Shown here: piece after piece, positions 28,101 through 43,505 of the stretch | How the letters are laid out: each line of letters opens with the position of its first letter | How positions within the stretch are numbered: position 1 is the stretch's first letter | Assembly (NCBI RefSeq): GCF_036417845.1 | Contig: NC_089983.1 | Span: forward strand, 21,729,207 to 21,793,206 | From: Apteryx mantelli | Lineage: Eukaryota > Chordata > Aves > Apterygiformes > Apterygidae | DNA length: 64,000 nucleotides | Direction of reading: 5' to 3' | Translations under genes and position numbers: made by a program | The notes under the pieces: model-generated | Told to the model about the DNA's origin: nothing | Database searches by the model: none | What the model saw: only the letters and a program-made list of their open reading frames with translations

Positions 28101-30506
28101 TATTTCTGTAACTGCAGCATTTGAGAAAACTGTGTCATTTTTAGACGTTCCTGCTGACGCATCTGCTTGTGATGTGTCAAATCACATCTATCAGCTATGT
28201 TAAGCTTCATAACACTGCGTGATAATGAAAAATGATGGAAAGAACCAGCTTTGATACAGTACATCACACTGTGACACAGCAGCAGAAAGATTCTAAAACA
28301 TTTATATCATCTCAAATAAAACCTCTTAGACATGCAGCTGCAGATAGTCTCCATTCATGTTTTTACACAGCCTTGTGCCCTGTGAAAAACATTCTAATAG
28401 GTGTTTGCTACTTAAACCTTTTTAGGTAATTAGTCCCTTTGGTACTTCAGGATTCATATATCCTGCTGTTCATGCTAATACCACACAGTACTGTGTCAGG
28501 AAATCCCATCTTTTGGTATCCAGGGGTTAAAAAAGTAAAAGTACTCCTAAGGAGAACTGAATAAAAGAAGGTGGGGGGGTTTCTAGAGATTAATTATGAC
28601 TGCTCTCTGCAGGCTCAAATACAGTTTATTAAAGCTCTTTGTTCCTAACTTTAAAAACCCTTTGCAGCTTTTCCCCTTTCTACTTAGCCTTCCTTGTATC
28701 CCTCTGTGTTTTCTTCTAGCTCTGTGAATACTGTCAATTTCAGCCCCCCATATTTCTCTTTCTCCCAAAATATCAAGGTAAAAATTACTGCTGTCCTAAA
28801 ATCAGAAGTCTGAATTCAACAGAGTTCCCTATTCACCAATCACTTGATGTCATATACAGCACTGCCTCCGTTAATTACCTGGTGCCCAGAATAGAGTCAT
28901 GCTTTTCAAAAGGAGTGATGACTGAGAGGACTGGTTAAAGCTTATATAGATATTGCATACTGAAGGATATTTTATATTTTATTTTTTTTATTTTATATGC
29001 CAAGTAGGGCTGAGTATCATTATTGCTATTTTTCTTCATTATCAATTTCTTATCTCCAAGAATTCCCCACGATAGCTGTGTGATTGACATTCCTTATCTC
29101 ATCCTAACACATAGCTTCTATTTACTCCACTTTTCACAAGCAGAATAATATTTTGCTTTTTTTATTAACCAAGAACACATACATTGTCCACATCATATTA
29201 TCAAAATTAAACTACCAAATACTCTACATCCTAGACTAGACTTTTTACTTTCTCATATGGCTCCAAGTCAGATCTAGTCCTAGCATCTGAACAGAATTCT
29301 TCTCAACCTCTGTCATGGGCAGGTTCGTGCATCTTAGTTCAACCGATCTGAGTAAATTCAGTCAGAGATCAGCATCTTTCCACTAACCAGACATCAGTCT
29401 GACAGACAGCTGGTGGACATGTGCAGAAGTCATGTGTCTATACAGTACGGGTTGTGCATGCTCCTTTAAAGTACACCACTGCCCTAATAACCCTGTACCT
29501 CCGCAGGTAAAATGTGGAGTATCAGCAGCAGAACAAAAGGAAGCTCCTCTACATTGCTCTACCAAAATATCTGGTCAAAGGAACATGAGACGGTAATCTT
29601 CCCTCCGAGTGAAGCACAATTCACTTCCTTGCCTATCCAGATATTAGCCAATTTATTACGGTTTTCAACGCAGAAAGCCTGCAGTTCAAGGAACTCAACA
29701 TGCCTAGAACTGATTTGCATCTAATGAGACAAGAAAGCACCTATTTTTTTAAATGCTTTATTTACTAACTAAAACCATTTTGCCTATTACTTTTAATTGT
29801 GGGTTTCTTTTAAACTGGCTGTAATTCATTCTTAAGTAGATAAGAACTGAAAAACGTTCAGTGATTGTGACATTCCTTCTGGTTACGATAATCTCTTTCC
29901 TGTGAAGAATATGGTTAATTCTCCAGCATGTTTCTTTGCACCTAATACTAGGTAAACTGGTGCTGCTAGATGAAAATACCTTTCTTTTTATGTGTTCTGC
30001 TTCTAGAGGGTGACAATTTAGCAGAATCAAAGAGAACCCAGTGCAGTTGTAGGCAGTGGCAGAGAAAGTTACGTGCTGATTTTGCACACTGAAGCCTCAT
30101 TCTGTAGAATAATTTCTCAAGAGAGAAAAGGGACATTATTTAGAGCAAATTGTATGCAAGTCTTCTCTCGTTATTCTGTCTACTTTTGACAATGATGGAT
30201 TGGCAGACAGACTAGCAGAAGACATACTAAGAAAAACAGCACTGTTAATGTAAGCGGTAAAAAGATACAAAATATAGATAAGCAATAAAAAGCAGACGAA
30301 GTAACTCTCCCAACCCAGAGAGAAAAAGATATATTACACAAAAATCACTTTTCTTTCTTCTTATTGTGTGTCAGTATTCCTCCATTCCATGGTTTCTTGT
30401 CCTTCAATATGTTAACTTCAAACTACCTAGTCACACCACTACGTAACTACAAATGCAAAATCACACCTGGTAAAGAAGAATCCTGACTGATAATCTGTTC
30501 CATGGG

Positions 30507-30568
30507 CACACCAACACACACACATACATACACACACACATGCACACACACTCACATGCACACACAAA
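30507..30568. repeat. (CA)n microsatellite, interrupted
   Basis: An imperfect CA repeat with CATA and CATG interruptions over about 60 bp in the intergenic region. Confidence 0.93.
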
Positions 30569-32577
30569 TATCTGTAAGTTTATGTATACAAAATAAAATC
30601 CCTTCTATTAGCAAATAAAATTCTACCTGAAAAAAGTATTATTTAGGCATTTGAGAGATTCAGGTTTCCTCCTTGCAGCATGTCTTACAGTGAATGTCTC
30701 CTTTTTATTTCAATAGTCATTATTAATGTAAAAGAGAAAAGATTGGATTTTGCTCTCATTTTTGCCAGAGCTACAGTGATATAATAGCCATGTATAAAAG
30801 AGTCTGTTACGTACAAGAAGGTTTGGGGTTAAATTATCTAGATGGTTAATCTGAGCTACATTTTAAGTAAAACTTTGGATCTGTACTGGTCTTTACTTTC
30901 CCTATATTCACAGTAGTGCAGATATACTAATTCAAATGGATTTTTTGATCAATTGTATAAGAAGAGGACCATGCCCTTTTGAACAGAATTTCCTTTCTAT
31001 GTTTTAGCCTAATTCTCACTCCAGATTTCACTAGACTAAATCATGTATATGGCTGCACTACAAATGCAAGATGTTTCTTTATGAAATGTACAATTTTGAA
31101 TGTGCAATACTCACTTGCTGTTTCTCATCCATGTTTGCACAGGTACTATCTACAACATATTAAAAAAATCTCTAATCACTTTACAAAAGAACTGCCCTGT
31201 TTGCTGTGTCTTTTGCCAAAAAAAAAAACCAAAAAACCCCCCAAAAAACTCTTTAAAAATTTCATACATAGCAAACAGAAACCACTGCTGATTTAACAAT
31301 AACCTTCTATAATTCATATAAATAATGCTATACCCAATGTGTATTCACATTTGAAGCTTATTTAATTATTATGCTTTTCTCTACATGGATTTAGATATTT
31401 TGATCCTATCCCAGCAAAAGTAAAGACCAGTTTGATATCTCAGGTTACCTAATTATTGTATGAATGTAGTCATGCTTACTAAAATCTTCTAAATGAGCCT
31501 GTACAGGTAGAAAACCCAGCATTTTCATTAACTGTATTTATTTCTTTGGAATCAGAACAGAAGGTACATGTACGTGTTTCAAAATATCAGTGATATAAAA
31601 CAGAAATTTAAATGATAGTTTTACATTCATTAATAATACAAGTATGCTTACAGGAAAGGAGGTAAAAGAATGATCTAAAATGGATTTTTTTCCTTACTGT
31701 GTTGTGCTCTTCATAATTTCCTAAGATGATATTATTCAGCTGAAAGGAGTTTTAGGGAGTTTTAATGAATAAAGAGCACTGATGTCCTGGGTCAAATTAA
31801 ATCCTTGCTAATATTAAGGGCAAAGCTTCCTTTCACTTCATTGGTTTCAGAATTTTACCCATGGATCAAAATTCAGACTTACTGTAGAAATCCTACTGAC
31901 CTCTTATAAAACCCATAAAATTAAAAAGAAGCTTCAAAGAAATATAAGAAGTTTTATAATTCTTACAGTTGGCATACTAATTTTTGCAATTAAAAGTCAG
32001 AAAAACTTGGTTCTTACTCATAGATATATAAATTCTAAGAAACTGATAAAGTTACTCACAGATATAAACAGAAAAAGAGCAAATTTTATAAAATTCCTGA
32101 AGTAAAGGGGAGAAGGAAGAACATAAATAAAATAATATACAAAAATATAGCTGTTATAAACATTAAAACAAAATGATTTACAAAAATGTCTGTTTACACA
32201 TTAGATTGGAAGCCTTGTTAATTTAAAAAAAATCAATGATCTCTATACAATAAAAATGTCTTTACTTTCAATAAAAAGAGTTAATATAGCTTTTAAAAAT
32301 TTACAGTAGGCCATCATATTGCATAAGTATGCGCATTACTACATATATACAATTCTTTAGGCAACATACAGCAATGGAAATCAGAAAATTAATGTACGAA
32401 GTTTAGAATGTGTAGTCTATGAACACCAGGTTTAAATACCCAACAGATTAAAACATATCACTGTAGTTACAAACAAGTGTCTCAAAATACATTTGTGTGA
32501 CTACAATGCATTGCCTTAGTATTTAATCTGAGAAGGTTAATAAAATCTTTAACATTACAACATTAGAGATTTTCAGC

Positions 32578-32650
32578 TCGTACAAATCAATGGAATTCCA
32601 GTGATGTCAGAAGGTTTACGCTGATTTACACCAAATAAGAATCTGACCAA
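32578..32650 (+). repeat. Old interspersed repeat relic
   Basis: The phrases 'caatggaattccagtgatgt' and 'gctgatttacaccaaataag' followed by 'aatctgaccaa' resemble a widespread old amniote repeat whose common form ends 'gatttacaccagctgaggat'. Weak and unnamed. Confidence 0.35.
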
Positions 32651-34652
32651 ATATACTTAACGCTGTATTTTAAATGCTGCATATCAAGTAAATGTAAAGA
32701 TAATGCCAAATACTTATTTTTAAAAAAATGCACATGATCATAGAAAAAGAACTCAGAAAAACTATAGCCATTTTGTAAATTGTATATTTTATAAGAAGCA
32801 TATTATCATATATAGTAATATATTAAAGAGAAATGGATGTTCCTGTGGTTATTCAAAGCTCATTTTGAATGCCATTCCCAAATGAGTTTTTTATGAGTGT
32901 AAAAAGTCTATGAACTAAAAAGTTAACACTGCACATAAAGAAGACCCTTTGCTTCACAATAATTTCATTGTCAATTGATTACACCAAATAAAAAAAAAAT
33001 CTTATTCAATAATATGCAGGAAAAGGTGCTACAAGTTCCTTCTTTTACTGATGTCTGTGATCAGAGGTTTCAATGTACCTGAATACCAGTACTCACTCCC
33101 ACAGAACCTTAAATCTCATGATCTGTCACAGGCAATTAAAAGCCTGGATAATGTATAGTTTGTGAATGAGACCAAATAAACAATTTGATTCTTCTTTTTG
33201 TAGGTGTTGGTAGCATTAGAAAAATTTTATGCATTTACTGGCAAGGGAACACAAAATGTATGACCGTGCTTAACAATGCAAGATGAGTATGATTCTTAAT
33301 GCCTGAAAGATCCTATAGAACATTATTCTATGGCTCATACTACCTGAGAAATGGTAGGTCTCCAACAAGGTCATAGTCTGAACAGAGTGCAACTTTCCAA
33401 GGACAAAAAATTACATTTCTCATCTCAGTGGAACATATTAACTTTTCAATCATTTCTCTGCAGAGCTGTTCTGGGAAACCATTTAACAAAATCTATAACC
33501 TAATTTAAGTTTATCATTGCAGTCTGAAGATTTAATTCTTACAATTCAGGTGGATTAAAGGAACAGAACCACTTTTAACTGTTTACACTAGGAACATAGT
33601 CCAATCATTCCATAAATTGGCAAACTGGACAGGAACATAGACTTTTTAAAAGCACTAGATTTGTGTAAACTTTAAAATCCCAAAGTAAATTAATTAGATT
33701 AAACAAATTTGGTCTAATTTACTTAGAATGACATAAAATTAAATTATTTAGCTTTTGCAATACTTTTTACTTATAAATTAGACTGCCAAGTCATAGAATA
33801 AAAATACACATTTAATCTAAAAAGTCAGATAACATGAAAAAGAACTACATTTAGATAACATACTCACTAAAAGTTATATATTTAGCAATAAAAGAGAAAC
33901 TTAAAAGAATATTGCATTAGGTAATTTAATTTAGTGTGTTCAATTTTAAACTTAATGTGTAATTTATTTTTATATGGTTTTTGCTTTTACATATGAAGTC
34001 ACATATACAAACAGTTCTAGCACTAAAGGCAATACCATGTTAGAAAATGATTACATTTGATGATTGTTAGTTTTTTATTATAAGTAGTTTATACACTATT
34101 GAAAAGCAATTACAATATATAATAAATAATTGTGTAGTGTCTTAAAACTGTTTAACAACTTAAAACAGAATATATTTAATTTAAATTGTAGGAAAAACAT
34201 AAAATCCAAAGTTGCTTGAGCATTTTGTTGGAAAAATATGGACATCTAAGTTAATACATGGGACTTTTCAATGAACATTAAAACTGAAAATTTGAAATTT
34301 GTAATTTTTAATCTCCTGTTAGATAAAAATGTATGGCTATGATAAGGTGTAATGATAACTGTCTTACATTGTTTCTTTTTTTGAAGTGTACTGTTGTATA
34401 ACTAGATTGATTTCTTTGATAAGACATGAGAATCTAGGGAAATGTCTACATTGGCTTTTGCAGAACAGCATAGGAGTACAAAAGCTAGCTTAAGGGAGCT
34501 AAGATATAAGGCTAACTAATTAGCATGCACATTTGCTGCTGTTACTATATGGAGTCCAGTGCCTGAGCAATGTGGCTTAGAGCCAGCTTGGCACCTGCAT
34601 ATTACAGGAGGTAGTGGAGTCATACAGATTACATAGGCATACTCCTGAAATT

Positions 34653-34673
34653 AAAAAAAAAAAAAAAAAAAAA
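34653..34673. repeat. A21 homopolymer
   Basis: Twenty-one consecutive A in intergenic DNA downstream of ZNF804A. No retrocopy is recognised next to it. Confidence 0.93.
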
Positions 34674-35269
34674 GGATGAAGTAACTTAAACTATATTTTC
34701 CATGTACCAGATTAAAAAAAACCAAAAATGGACAGTCACTTGAAACTACAAGCTAGAGAAAAAAATACCCTGTTTATGGCACTATACGCACAGATGCTCG
34801 GTAACATCCTGGTCCATGCCACAGTCTCAGGCAGGTGTTCCAAGAGGCTTTCCATAACCAGACTACTCAGCTGCTGTTATCTTTTTGCTTATTAACATAG
34901 TTTAGCCCTTTATAATGGCATGACAAGGAAAACCTACAAACCTTGAGCATCTAACTTTGTGATCATAATTGACAATATGTTGCTTGTTATAGATTTAAAG
35001 CAATACTATACTAAAACTTGCAATATTGATATAATCAAGTTCTAAGGTTATAGATGCAGAAAATAATATGCAGACATATATTGTTTAGGATATAATATTA
35101 CTTGTTAAATGGATAATGTATGTATCTATTAATATGCAATGTATTTTAATAATCTTCAAAATTACCATTCTTTCAGTTCAACTGTGTATAATTTCATTAT
35201 AATATATAAATGGTGAAAAGAAGTCAGTAATTTCAGAGCCAGCTTACCTTTCATTACAGAGGGCCTATT

Positions 35270-35340
35270 GCTAGCACTAAAGGTCCTGCTGCAAATTCTC
35301 AGCTTCACTCACATGATTATTTCATTTTAAGTCAAAGAGA
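35270..35340 (+). repeat. Possible old interspersed repeat relic
   Basis: The phrases 'aaaggtcctgctgcaaattc' and 'ttcactcacatgattatttc' resemble an old archosaur/turtle repeat ('ggtcctgc...cacatgagtaatcc'). Low confidence. Confidence 0.25.
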
Positions 35341-36483
35341 TGGTTCTATTTCAGAACCATTTCTATATTTATTTTAGGCCATCACAGTCATGGGCCTGAT
35401 ATACCTCATATTAAACCAAATGAGAAGACTTCACTGGCTAAAGTTGGATGAGGTCTGACAACAGTAAAAAGGCTGCAGAGGTAGAGAGAATTCTCTGAAA
35501 TACAGTTAGAAGTAATAGCAGTATATTATTATTATTTATTTATTTTCTATTCTATATTATTCTTTTTATACCAAAATGCTGCAGGAAATATAGTGAAATG
35601 AGGTAAGAATTTGAATCAAACTGTTGTGGGATTAAAAGTTCTACATTTGAAGTTCTTCATAACCTCCCCTTCATGCTTACATATTCTTGCTATTTCCATG
35701 CATTGCACAAGTGGCAAGGATCTTCACTCTGACAGATTTGTCTCCCACTGAGGTAAATATAAGATGTGTGTCAATCAAAGACAGCCTATAAGTATTTGGC
35801 TGACTCTTCTGAGCAGATTTCAATTTTAAGGTAAGCAGTCCACTGCACTCCACCTAATGGGGGAGGGAGAGGCTACATTGTCTACCACATAGATGAGAAT
35901 CGAATTTGAACTCACAAAAACTAAGTATAAATGTGGGTTTCACAGAGCAAAATAGGCAAGACACCCTTTAAGTGTTTGCTCATGTGGACACGCAAAATGT
36001 AGGCATGCAAAAAAGGAGAAGAGCTGGAGGCTTGATGGAAATAAGGTCTTCCTTATGCTGCATGGTTTCAATATAAGGTAGCTGAACATTCCATTTTAAG
36101 TCAAACTGTCTTTGATTTTTTTCTTCTTTTTCTCTATCATTTATGTTATTTTTGTTACATAGTCTTTTTGTGGTTTAATATGAAAGGGATTAGCTCAAAC
36201 AGTCAGCAGTTTGTGCACATACTCCAAGGAGGCAAAATTTGTCATGGTGACATCAAACTGCTAACACAAACAGATCTATTATCCTTTCTTTCTTGCTCGG
36301 TAAGACAGCTGCCCTCAAGGTATTAGCCTCTGAGCCTCTGTGATAAATCACTGAAGTATAGAAAACCTGATTATCCGAATAGAGCTGGAGTAGAGGATGT
36401 CATTCAAACGCACAACAACATGGAAGAACATCCATGAGGCTTACAATGAAAGATTTTTGATATAATTAAGTAGTTAACAAAAA

Positions 36484-36489
36484 TTTATT
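36484..36489 (-). promoter_or_regulatory. ZNF804A: Distal poly(A) signal AATAAA for ZNF804A
   Basis: A canonical hexamer on the minus strand, about 440 nt after the stop codon. The following 40 nt in transcript direction include U-rich stretches compatible with a downstream element. It is the best candidate for the main 3' end, but base composition makes chance hexamers common here. Confidence 0.5.
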
Positions 36490-36816
36490 GCAAGAGATAG
36501 TTTGTCACTAGATTTACAGTTTCAGAGAACATAATACAAAACATAGTGCATCAGCTTTGTCTAAACATTAAATAGGTGCAAATACACAAAGATAAAAAAC
36601 AAAAAGTGAATACTTTACAACATAAGTTACAGACTATAAATATATTTTACACACATTATACATATTCTAAGACATGATTTGCACTTATATATATAGTTCA
36701 TAGTAGTATCAGACTATTCAGTGCTTTAATTATAGTATAGGTCTGAATTTTACATGAATATTTGCATCATTATACTTACAGTAAATCCTTCCAAATGAAT
36801 GAGAGTTTTTAACCTG

Positions 36817-36822
36817 TTTATT
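36817..36822 (-). promoter_or_regulatory. ZNF804A: Proximal poly(A) signal AATAAA for ZNF804A
   Basis: A canonical hexamer on the minus strand only about 105 nt after the stop codon. If used it would give a very short 3' UTR. It is a real hexamer match; its use is inference. Confidence 0.35.
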
Positions 36823-36927
36823 TCACTAACTCACAGAACTGCTTTGCAGAGCTGAGGAGATTGTAGAAATAGCAAGTTCGTTTATTTGAAGGCTCCTTTT
36901 TGCCATTGCTGCTGCTAGAAATCTGTC

Positions 36928-39900
36928 CTAAAAGAGGGGCTGCAGTGGAATGACAGCTGGATGTGGTGACAGCAGGGAAGGAAACACCGTGTGCGGCAGA
37001 GGGGGAAAAGTCAGGTGAGCTGGATGGAGGACTGAAGTCGGAATCAGTGGCAAATGCGGTGGAGCAACAAAAGTTGCATGGCCTCCTGGACAAAGTCTAG
37101 GTCCTACTGACAGATGAGGTAAAGGTGTTCTGGAAAGAGCGGGGACCTGTGAGAGGAACTGCTGGTGGGGCTGAAGAACCTTAAATGTACTTGCCGCAGC
37201 TGCGGCTGCAGCCACATGCTGCTGTAAAACAGTGTGATGAATTGTGGTCACAGAGGTAGAACACAGTGGCTGCTGCAAAGGTAAGGGCAAAGGAGAACTC
37301 GGGGGCTGGGCTGCCGTAGGAGGAAAGGTAAATTTCACTTTGTTAGCCAGCATATTTTGCTGCATGATCTGCTGATATGCTTCGGACTGGAGGTCTTTGA
37401 ATTTCTCATGATTATCTGGAGGAAATACCAATGCCTGATCTGGCAGTGTGAAGGGGGCAATTAACTGCTCAGTAGTTAAAAAGGTATGACTGTTTATATG
37501 TGCTTCTTTGAATGGCAAAGGTGGTGGGCTGTTAAATATGCTGGAATTACACCGTACCCATTCACTAGTCACCTCATTAATTTTCTCATGTGGTACAGAC
37601 TCAGCCAATTCATAGTGGCAAAGAAATGATTTAGGAAAAACTTGTTCCAAATTTCTATTGGTGATGGGCACTTTATAAGGAGCTTGATTTTCATGATTGT
37701 TCACATTTTCATTTTTCTTTTCATCTTCCAGAACGTCCTCTGTGGATGCAGTTGCTGGAACATTGTGCTCAGGAACAGAAATAGCCGAATGTGTGACAAC
37801 TTCCGAAAACGTCCTCGAAGGGTTCTCCACTGCTGAACACTCTGCCAATTTGTCTTTTTCCTGCAAATGTGAACTATCCGTTTGTGGACATGACTTGTTT
37901 TCCACTGGCTGCATTGTTTCATCTGTATTTTTTCCATGAACAACTTCGGGATCCATATTAGTTTGCTCTATATTGTCTTGAATCAACAATTCTCCCAAAA
38001 TATTTAATGTAGAATTTGTAGAATTTTCTTCCAAAGGTCTGGAGGTCTCACTTCTTGCATCCTTGTCAATAAATACATGATGTATTCTGGTTTTCCTCCT
38101 CCTGCGTTTCCCTTTTGCCTTGTGATGTGCAGCTACAGTACTCGCTTGCCTTAAATATTCTTCTGCTAAAAATGTCTGTCTGTACAAACTTCCATCTGAT
38201 GAATAGGAATAGGTATGCTGTCTTCGTTTTCCATGGGATTTTTCAGGTTCATCTGTCAGAAAACTGTAACCCCTCTTTATGGACTGATTTTGATTCAGAC
38301 TCTTCTCCTCACTGCAATGTCCTAAGCATTTATGCTCTGGACTACAGCTTGATCTTCTGACTTTCCAGTTACAAAATGCTCTAGAGTACATTAAGTTATG
38401 TCTTCTGGAACTCAGAGATAGTTGTTTTGATTGTCTCTGAGAGCTTGCTTTCCTCTTCCTGTGGTTAGAATCAGTGCTGTGGTTACTATTTTTTACATTC
38501 CAAATCTCACATGAGCCTCTGTCCCCACATACATGAGCTGATGCAGCTATGGTTCTTTTATGACTTTCGTTTTCAAAGCCAAGTTTTTGATATGACTGTT
38601 GTACCTCATCTGTAGTTGACCAGATAGTCCCTGCATCATATCTGCACTTCTCTGGATTATTTTGAAGGTGCTGATGTTTATTTTCTTCTACATAATTAAT
38701 TTCCTGTTCAGGCACTGAGAAAATCTTCATTTCTGCCTTTGCTGTTTCCCGACAATGATGATGATGATGGCAATGACATAGTTTTCTTCTCCTTTTCCGT
38801 TTTCTATTTTTGCAAAGCCATCTCACATGACCTTCTTTGATCCGGACTTTGTTATGTTTCTCATCTATCACAGTGTTTTGTCGTAAATGATTTTTAGAAA
38901 TGTGACACTTTTCTATTTTTCTAATCCTGAATGACTCATCTAAGCACATTTTATCTTGATTTTTTGCAAGATCACAATTTCTGATGAGGGAAACATCACT
39001 TATAAGAGGTATTGTATAGTTGCACACACTTTTATTCATTTCTGTTTCATAATCACCACATTCTGAAGTGGATTTATTTGTAAAATCTAAGACTAGGCTA
39101 TGGTTGGATTCAGTTTTATGGTGAGAATGAGGTATGTTTGGCTGATGCTTGGGCTTTTCTTGGCTGTCACTTGCTTTTGATGACTTGAAGTCAAAATATA
39201 AAGGATTACAGCTATAAGAAATTGATGGGCCTGTATTTGTGTAAATTAACATTTCCGTTGGCCACTGAAGTATATTTGATCCATGTTTGCTAAGAACAGG
39301 AACAAATGGTTCAGAGGGTCTCTTGCGTGTCTCTGATTTGCTTTGTGGGGTTCTGTTATCTTCTTCATAATTTGATGAAATTAATGCATCAGCCCCAAGT
39401 TGTTTTATTTCAGTTTCAGTTGTGGATGAATCACTGTTCCTGTCTTTATCATTTTCCCCTGTAATATCTTGCAGAGATAAACAATCCTCCATAGCAGTCT
39501 GAGCAAGAGATCTGTTTCCCAGCAGTTCATAACTGTTACATTCTAAGGGCAGTACATGATTACTGGTCACACCTGCGGATAGTGTTTGATCCGGTAAATC
39601 TGTTGTACTTACATCAGTATTGTAGCCACTCAAGTCAGAAGACACAGGGTTTTTTGAATGCGAAGCATCACCCTCTAGCATTCTGTTTTCTTTACTGACT
39701 GGTTGCTTTGACTCCTGAGTTTCAGGAGCTTCCTCTGTCTCAGTGCATTTTTCCACCAGTGGGTAAAAGCAGTTATGTTTCTCCTCAGGGCACAGAACTA
39801 TTTCTGCCGATGGAGACTGAAGATTACAAGCTCCTGGAACAAATCTACTTTTTCTGCTAAAACCATGCTCAATAGATGTTTCATCATTATATTCATAGAA

Positions 39901-40210
39901 AACAGCAGCTGAAGACTCCAGTTTGACTACTGCTTTCTTAGGGAAAGCAAAAGAGAACCCAACTTTATGTCCTTGAGCTCCTTGAACTTGATCTCCAAAT
40001 TTATTAGTGTCAGATTTATTACCACATGCATTTTCAGCAGTGGAAGAAATAACAGAAGCAACATCTTTAGAATTCTGTGCACTGTGCGTTAATGTGCAGC
40101 TGAAATCTTGTATATTAGCAGAGTCTATGGCAGCACTTTGTGTGATATCATTGAAATTATCACTCACAGTTACTGTAGTGGATTTGAACATGGGGCCACT
40201 TCCAGGAGCA
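36928..40210 (-). CDS. ZNF804A: ZNF804A exon 4 (large terminal coding exon)
   Basis: This is the last coding exon of ZNF804A, a nuclear and cytoplasmic zinc-finger-family protein expressed in brain. It has been linked to transcription and pre-mRNA processing, and the human gene is a schizophrenia/bipolar risk locus. Seen here: an intact 1093-codon frame ending in TAG at 36928-36930. It enters through the acceptor TTTTCCTTTCTAG|TGCTCC, and the first T completes a Cys codon begun in exon 3. Family hallmarks are the opening APGSGPMFKSTTVTV, then HKVGFSFAFPKKA, GFSRKSRFVP, SYSCNPLYFDFKSS, an Ala tract (exon residues 1000-1006), FKVLQPHQQFLSQ, and the C-terminus VIPLQPLF. Basic clusters at residues 467-476 (KNRKRKRRRK), about 584-590 and about 697-707 look like nuclear-localisation or RNA-contact signals. 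A C-H-C-H5-C cluster lies at 478-486. No folded domain is apparent; the chain is polar and probably mostly disordered. The open frame continues nine codons upstream (Met at 40236), but that part is intron. The recalled human exon is about 1080 residues, so length fits. Confidence 0.96.
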
Positions 40211-42716
<2,506 letters not shown>

Positions 42717-42730
42717 CTATGAGAAATAAT

Positions 42731-42740
42731 CACACACACA
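42731..42740 (-). promoter_or_regulatory. ZNF804A: (TG)5 next to the exon 3 acceptor
   Basis: On the transcript strand a TG repeat sits about 14-24 nt before the AG of exon 3, between a pyrimidine-rich stretch and ATTTCTCATAG. UG repeats near acceptors are known binding sites for CELF and TDP-43 type proteins. The effect here is inference. Confidence 0.3.
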
Positions 42741-43505
42741 GAAGAAAGGAATGATAAACATTTATAATCAGAGTTATTTTCTGGTAAGCACTCACAATGA
42801 GAGCTGTTTTCCAACTTAAACAAAGTGATCCATTCAATAAATGTATATATTTCAAGTGAATTACCAACATTTACCATAGAAGTAACATAGATAATTTTTA
42901 CTGTAGCTTTTGTGATTGACCAGTCTCAGTAGGACTAGGACTAGGTTCATCCAGAATTTTGCTCATGACTGTTAGCTTCCATTCCGTCTTTTCCCATAAG
43001 CATTCCACAGACTTATTTCTCTTTGACGTAGTAATAAATAATGAGACCAGGCCTTAAGCAAACGAGCCTATATATGCAGACAACCACCAAGAGTCTAGTC
43101 CTCAAATGACTTCACTCTTCTAGACTTCAGATAGCAGACATTCTTCAAAAGACGCTCTCCAGTCTTCACATAAAGCATCCTCAGACTTCACCAGACCTGG
43201 CAGGTATAATATTGCATTACATAGCGAGGAAAGCTTTGTTCATGTTGAACTAATGGCCAATATGGATGGTATGTGCTGTGTTACTCTAACTGCCACCCCT
43301 CCAACCCACCTCATATTTTTGATTCTCATTTAAGAGAAGTTCAATATTGACACTGGACAATACCAAGCAGGACTGAATACAACATGCTCCTAAGTAAAGG
43401 GTAAAGAACACTACTGAAATTAATGACTTCCTGTGATTTATATATCCTGTTATACTCTAGAAGGCACTGGAACAGGAAGAAAAGCAACAAATTAATCACT
43501 TAGGT

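Larger units (their letters stand above)
18931..30506. other. Intergenic, no gene seen
   Basis: AT-rich, with two tandem duplications (22959-23072, 25068-25117) and a TG/TA-rich patch near 20900-20930. A slightly GC-richer block lies at 23500-23720. No open frame has recognisable family features. Confidence 0.7.
30569..36459. other. Intergenic, proximal downstream flank of ZNF804A, no gene seen
   Basis: Strongly AT-rich; the stretch 31600-34450 has almost no open frames and few recognisable repeats. It includes an A/C-rich run at about 31220-31245 and the A21 at 34653. Parts may be an extended 3' UTR or conserved non-coding DNA, which sequence alone cannot show. Confidence 0.65.
36460..36927 (-). 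other. ZNF804A: ZNF804A 3' UTR (predicted extent)
   Basis: This untranslated sequence follows the TAG stop. It is AT-rich, with no continuing frame. Its far end is inferred from the distal AATAAA at 36484-36489 plus a usual 15-25 nt to the cleavage site, giving a UTR of about 460 nt. That is near the length I recall for the human transcript. Longer isoforms ending further left cannot be excluded, because more AATAAA-like words occur in this AT-rich DNA. Confidence 0.55.

Noticed and set aside
30507..30568. CA-rich array considered as a direct-repeat (CRISPR-like) array
   Set aside because: Simple dinucleotide microsatellite with no repeat-spacer structure; the genome is vertebrate.
37697..37943. 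Open frames on both strands inside exon 4, including a basic/His-like shadow
   Set aside because: They overlap the intact 1093-codon ZNF804A frame and have no independent family likeness.
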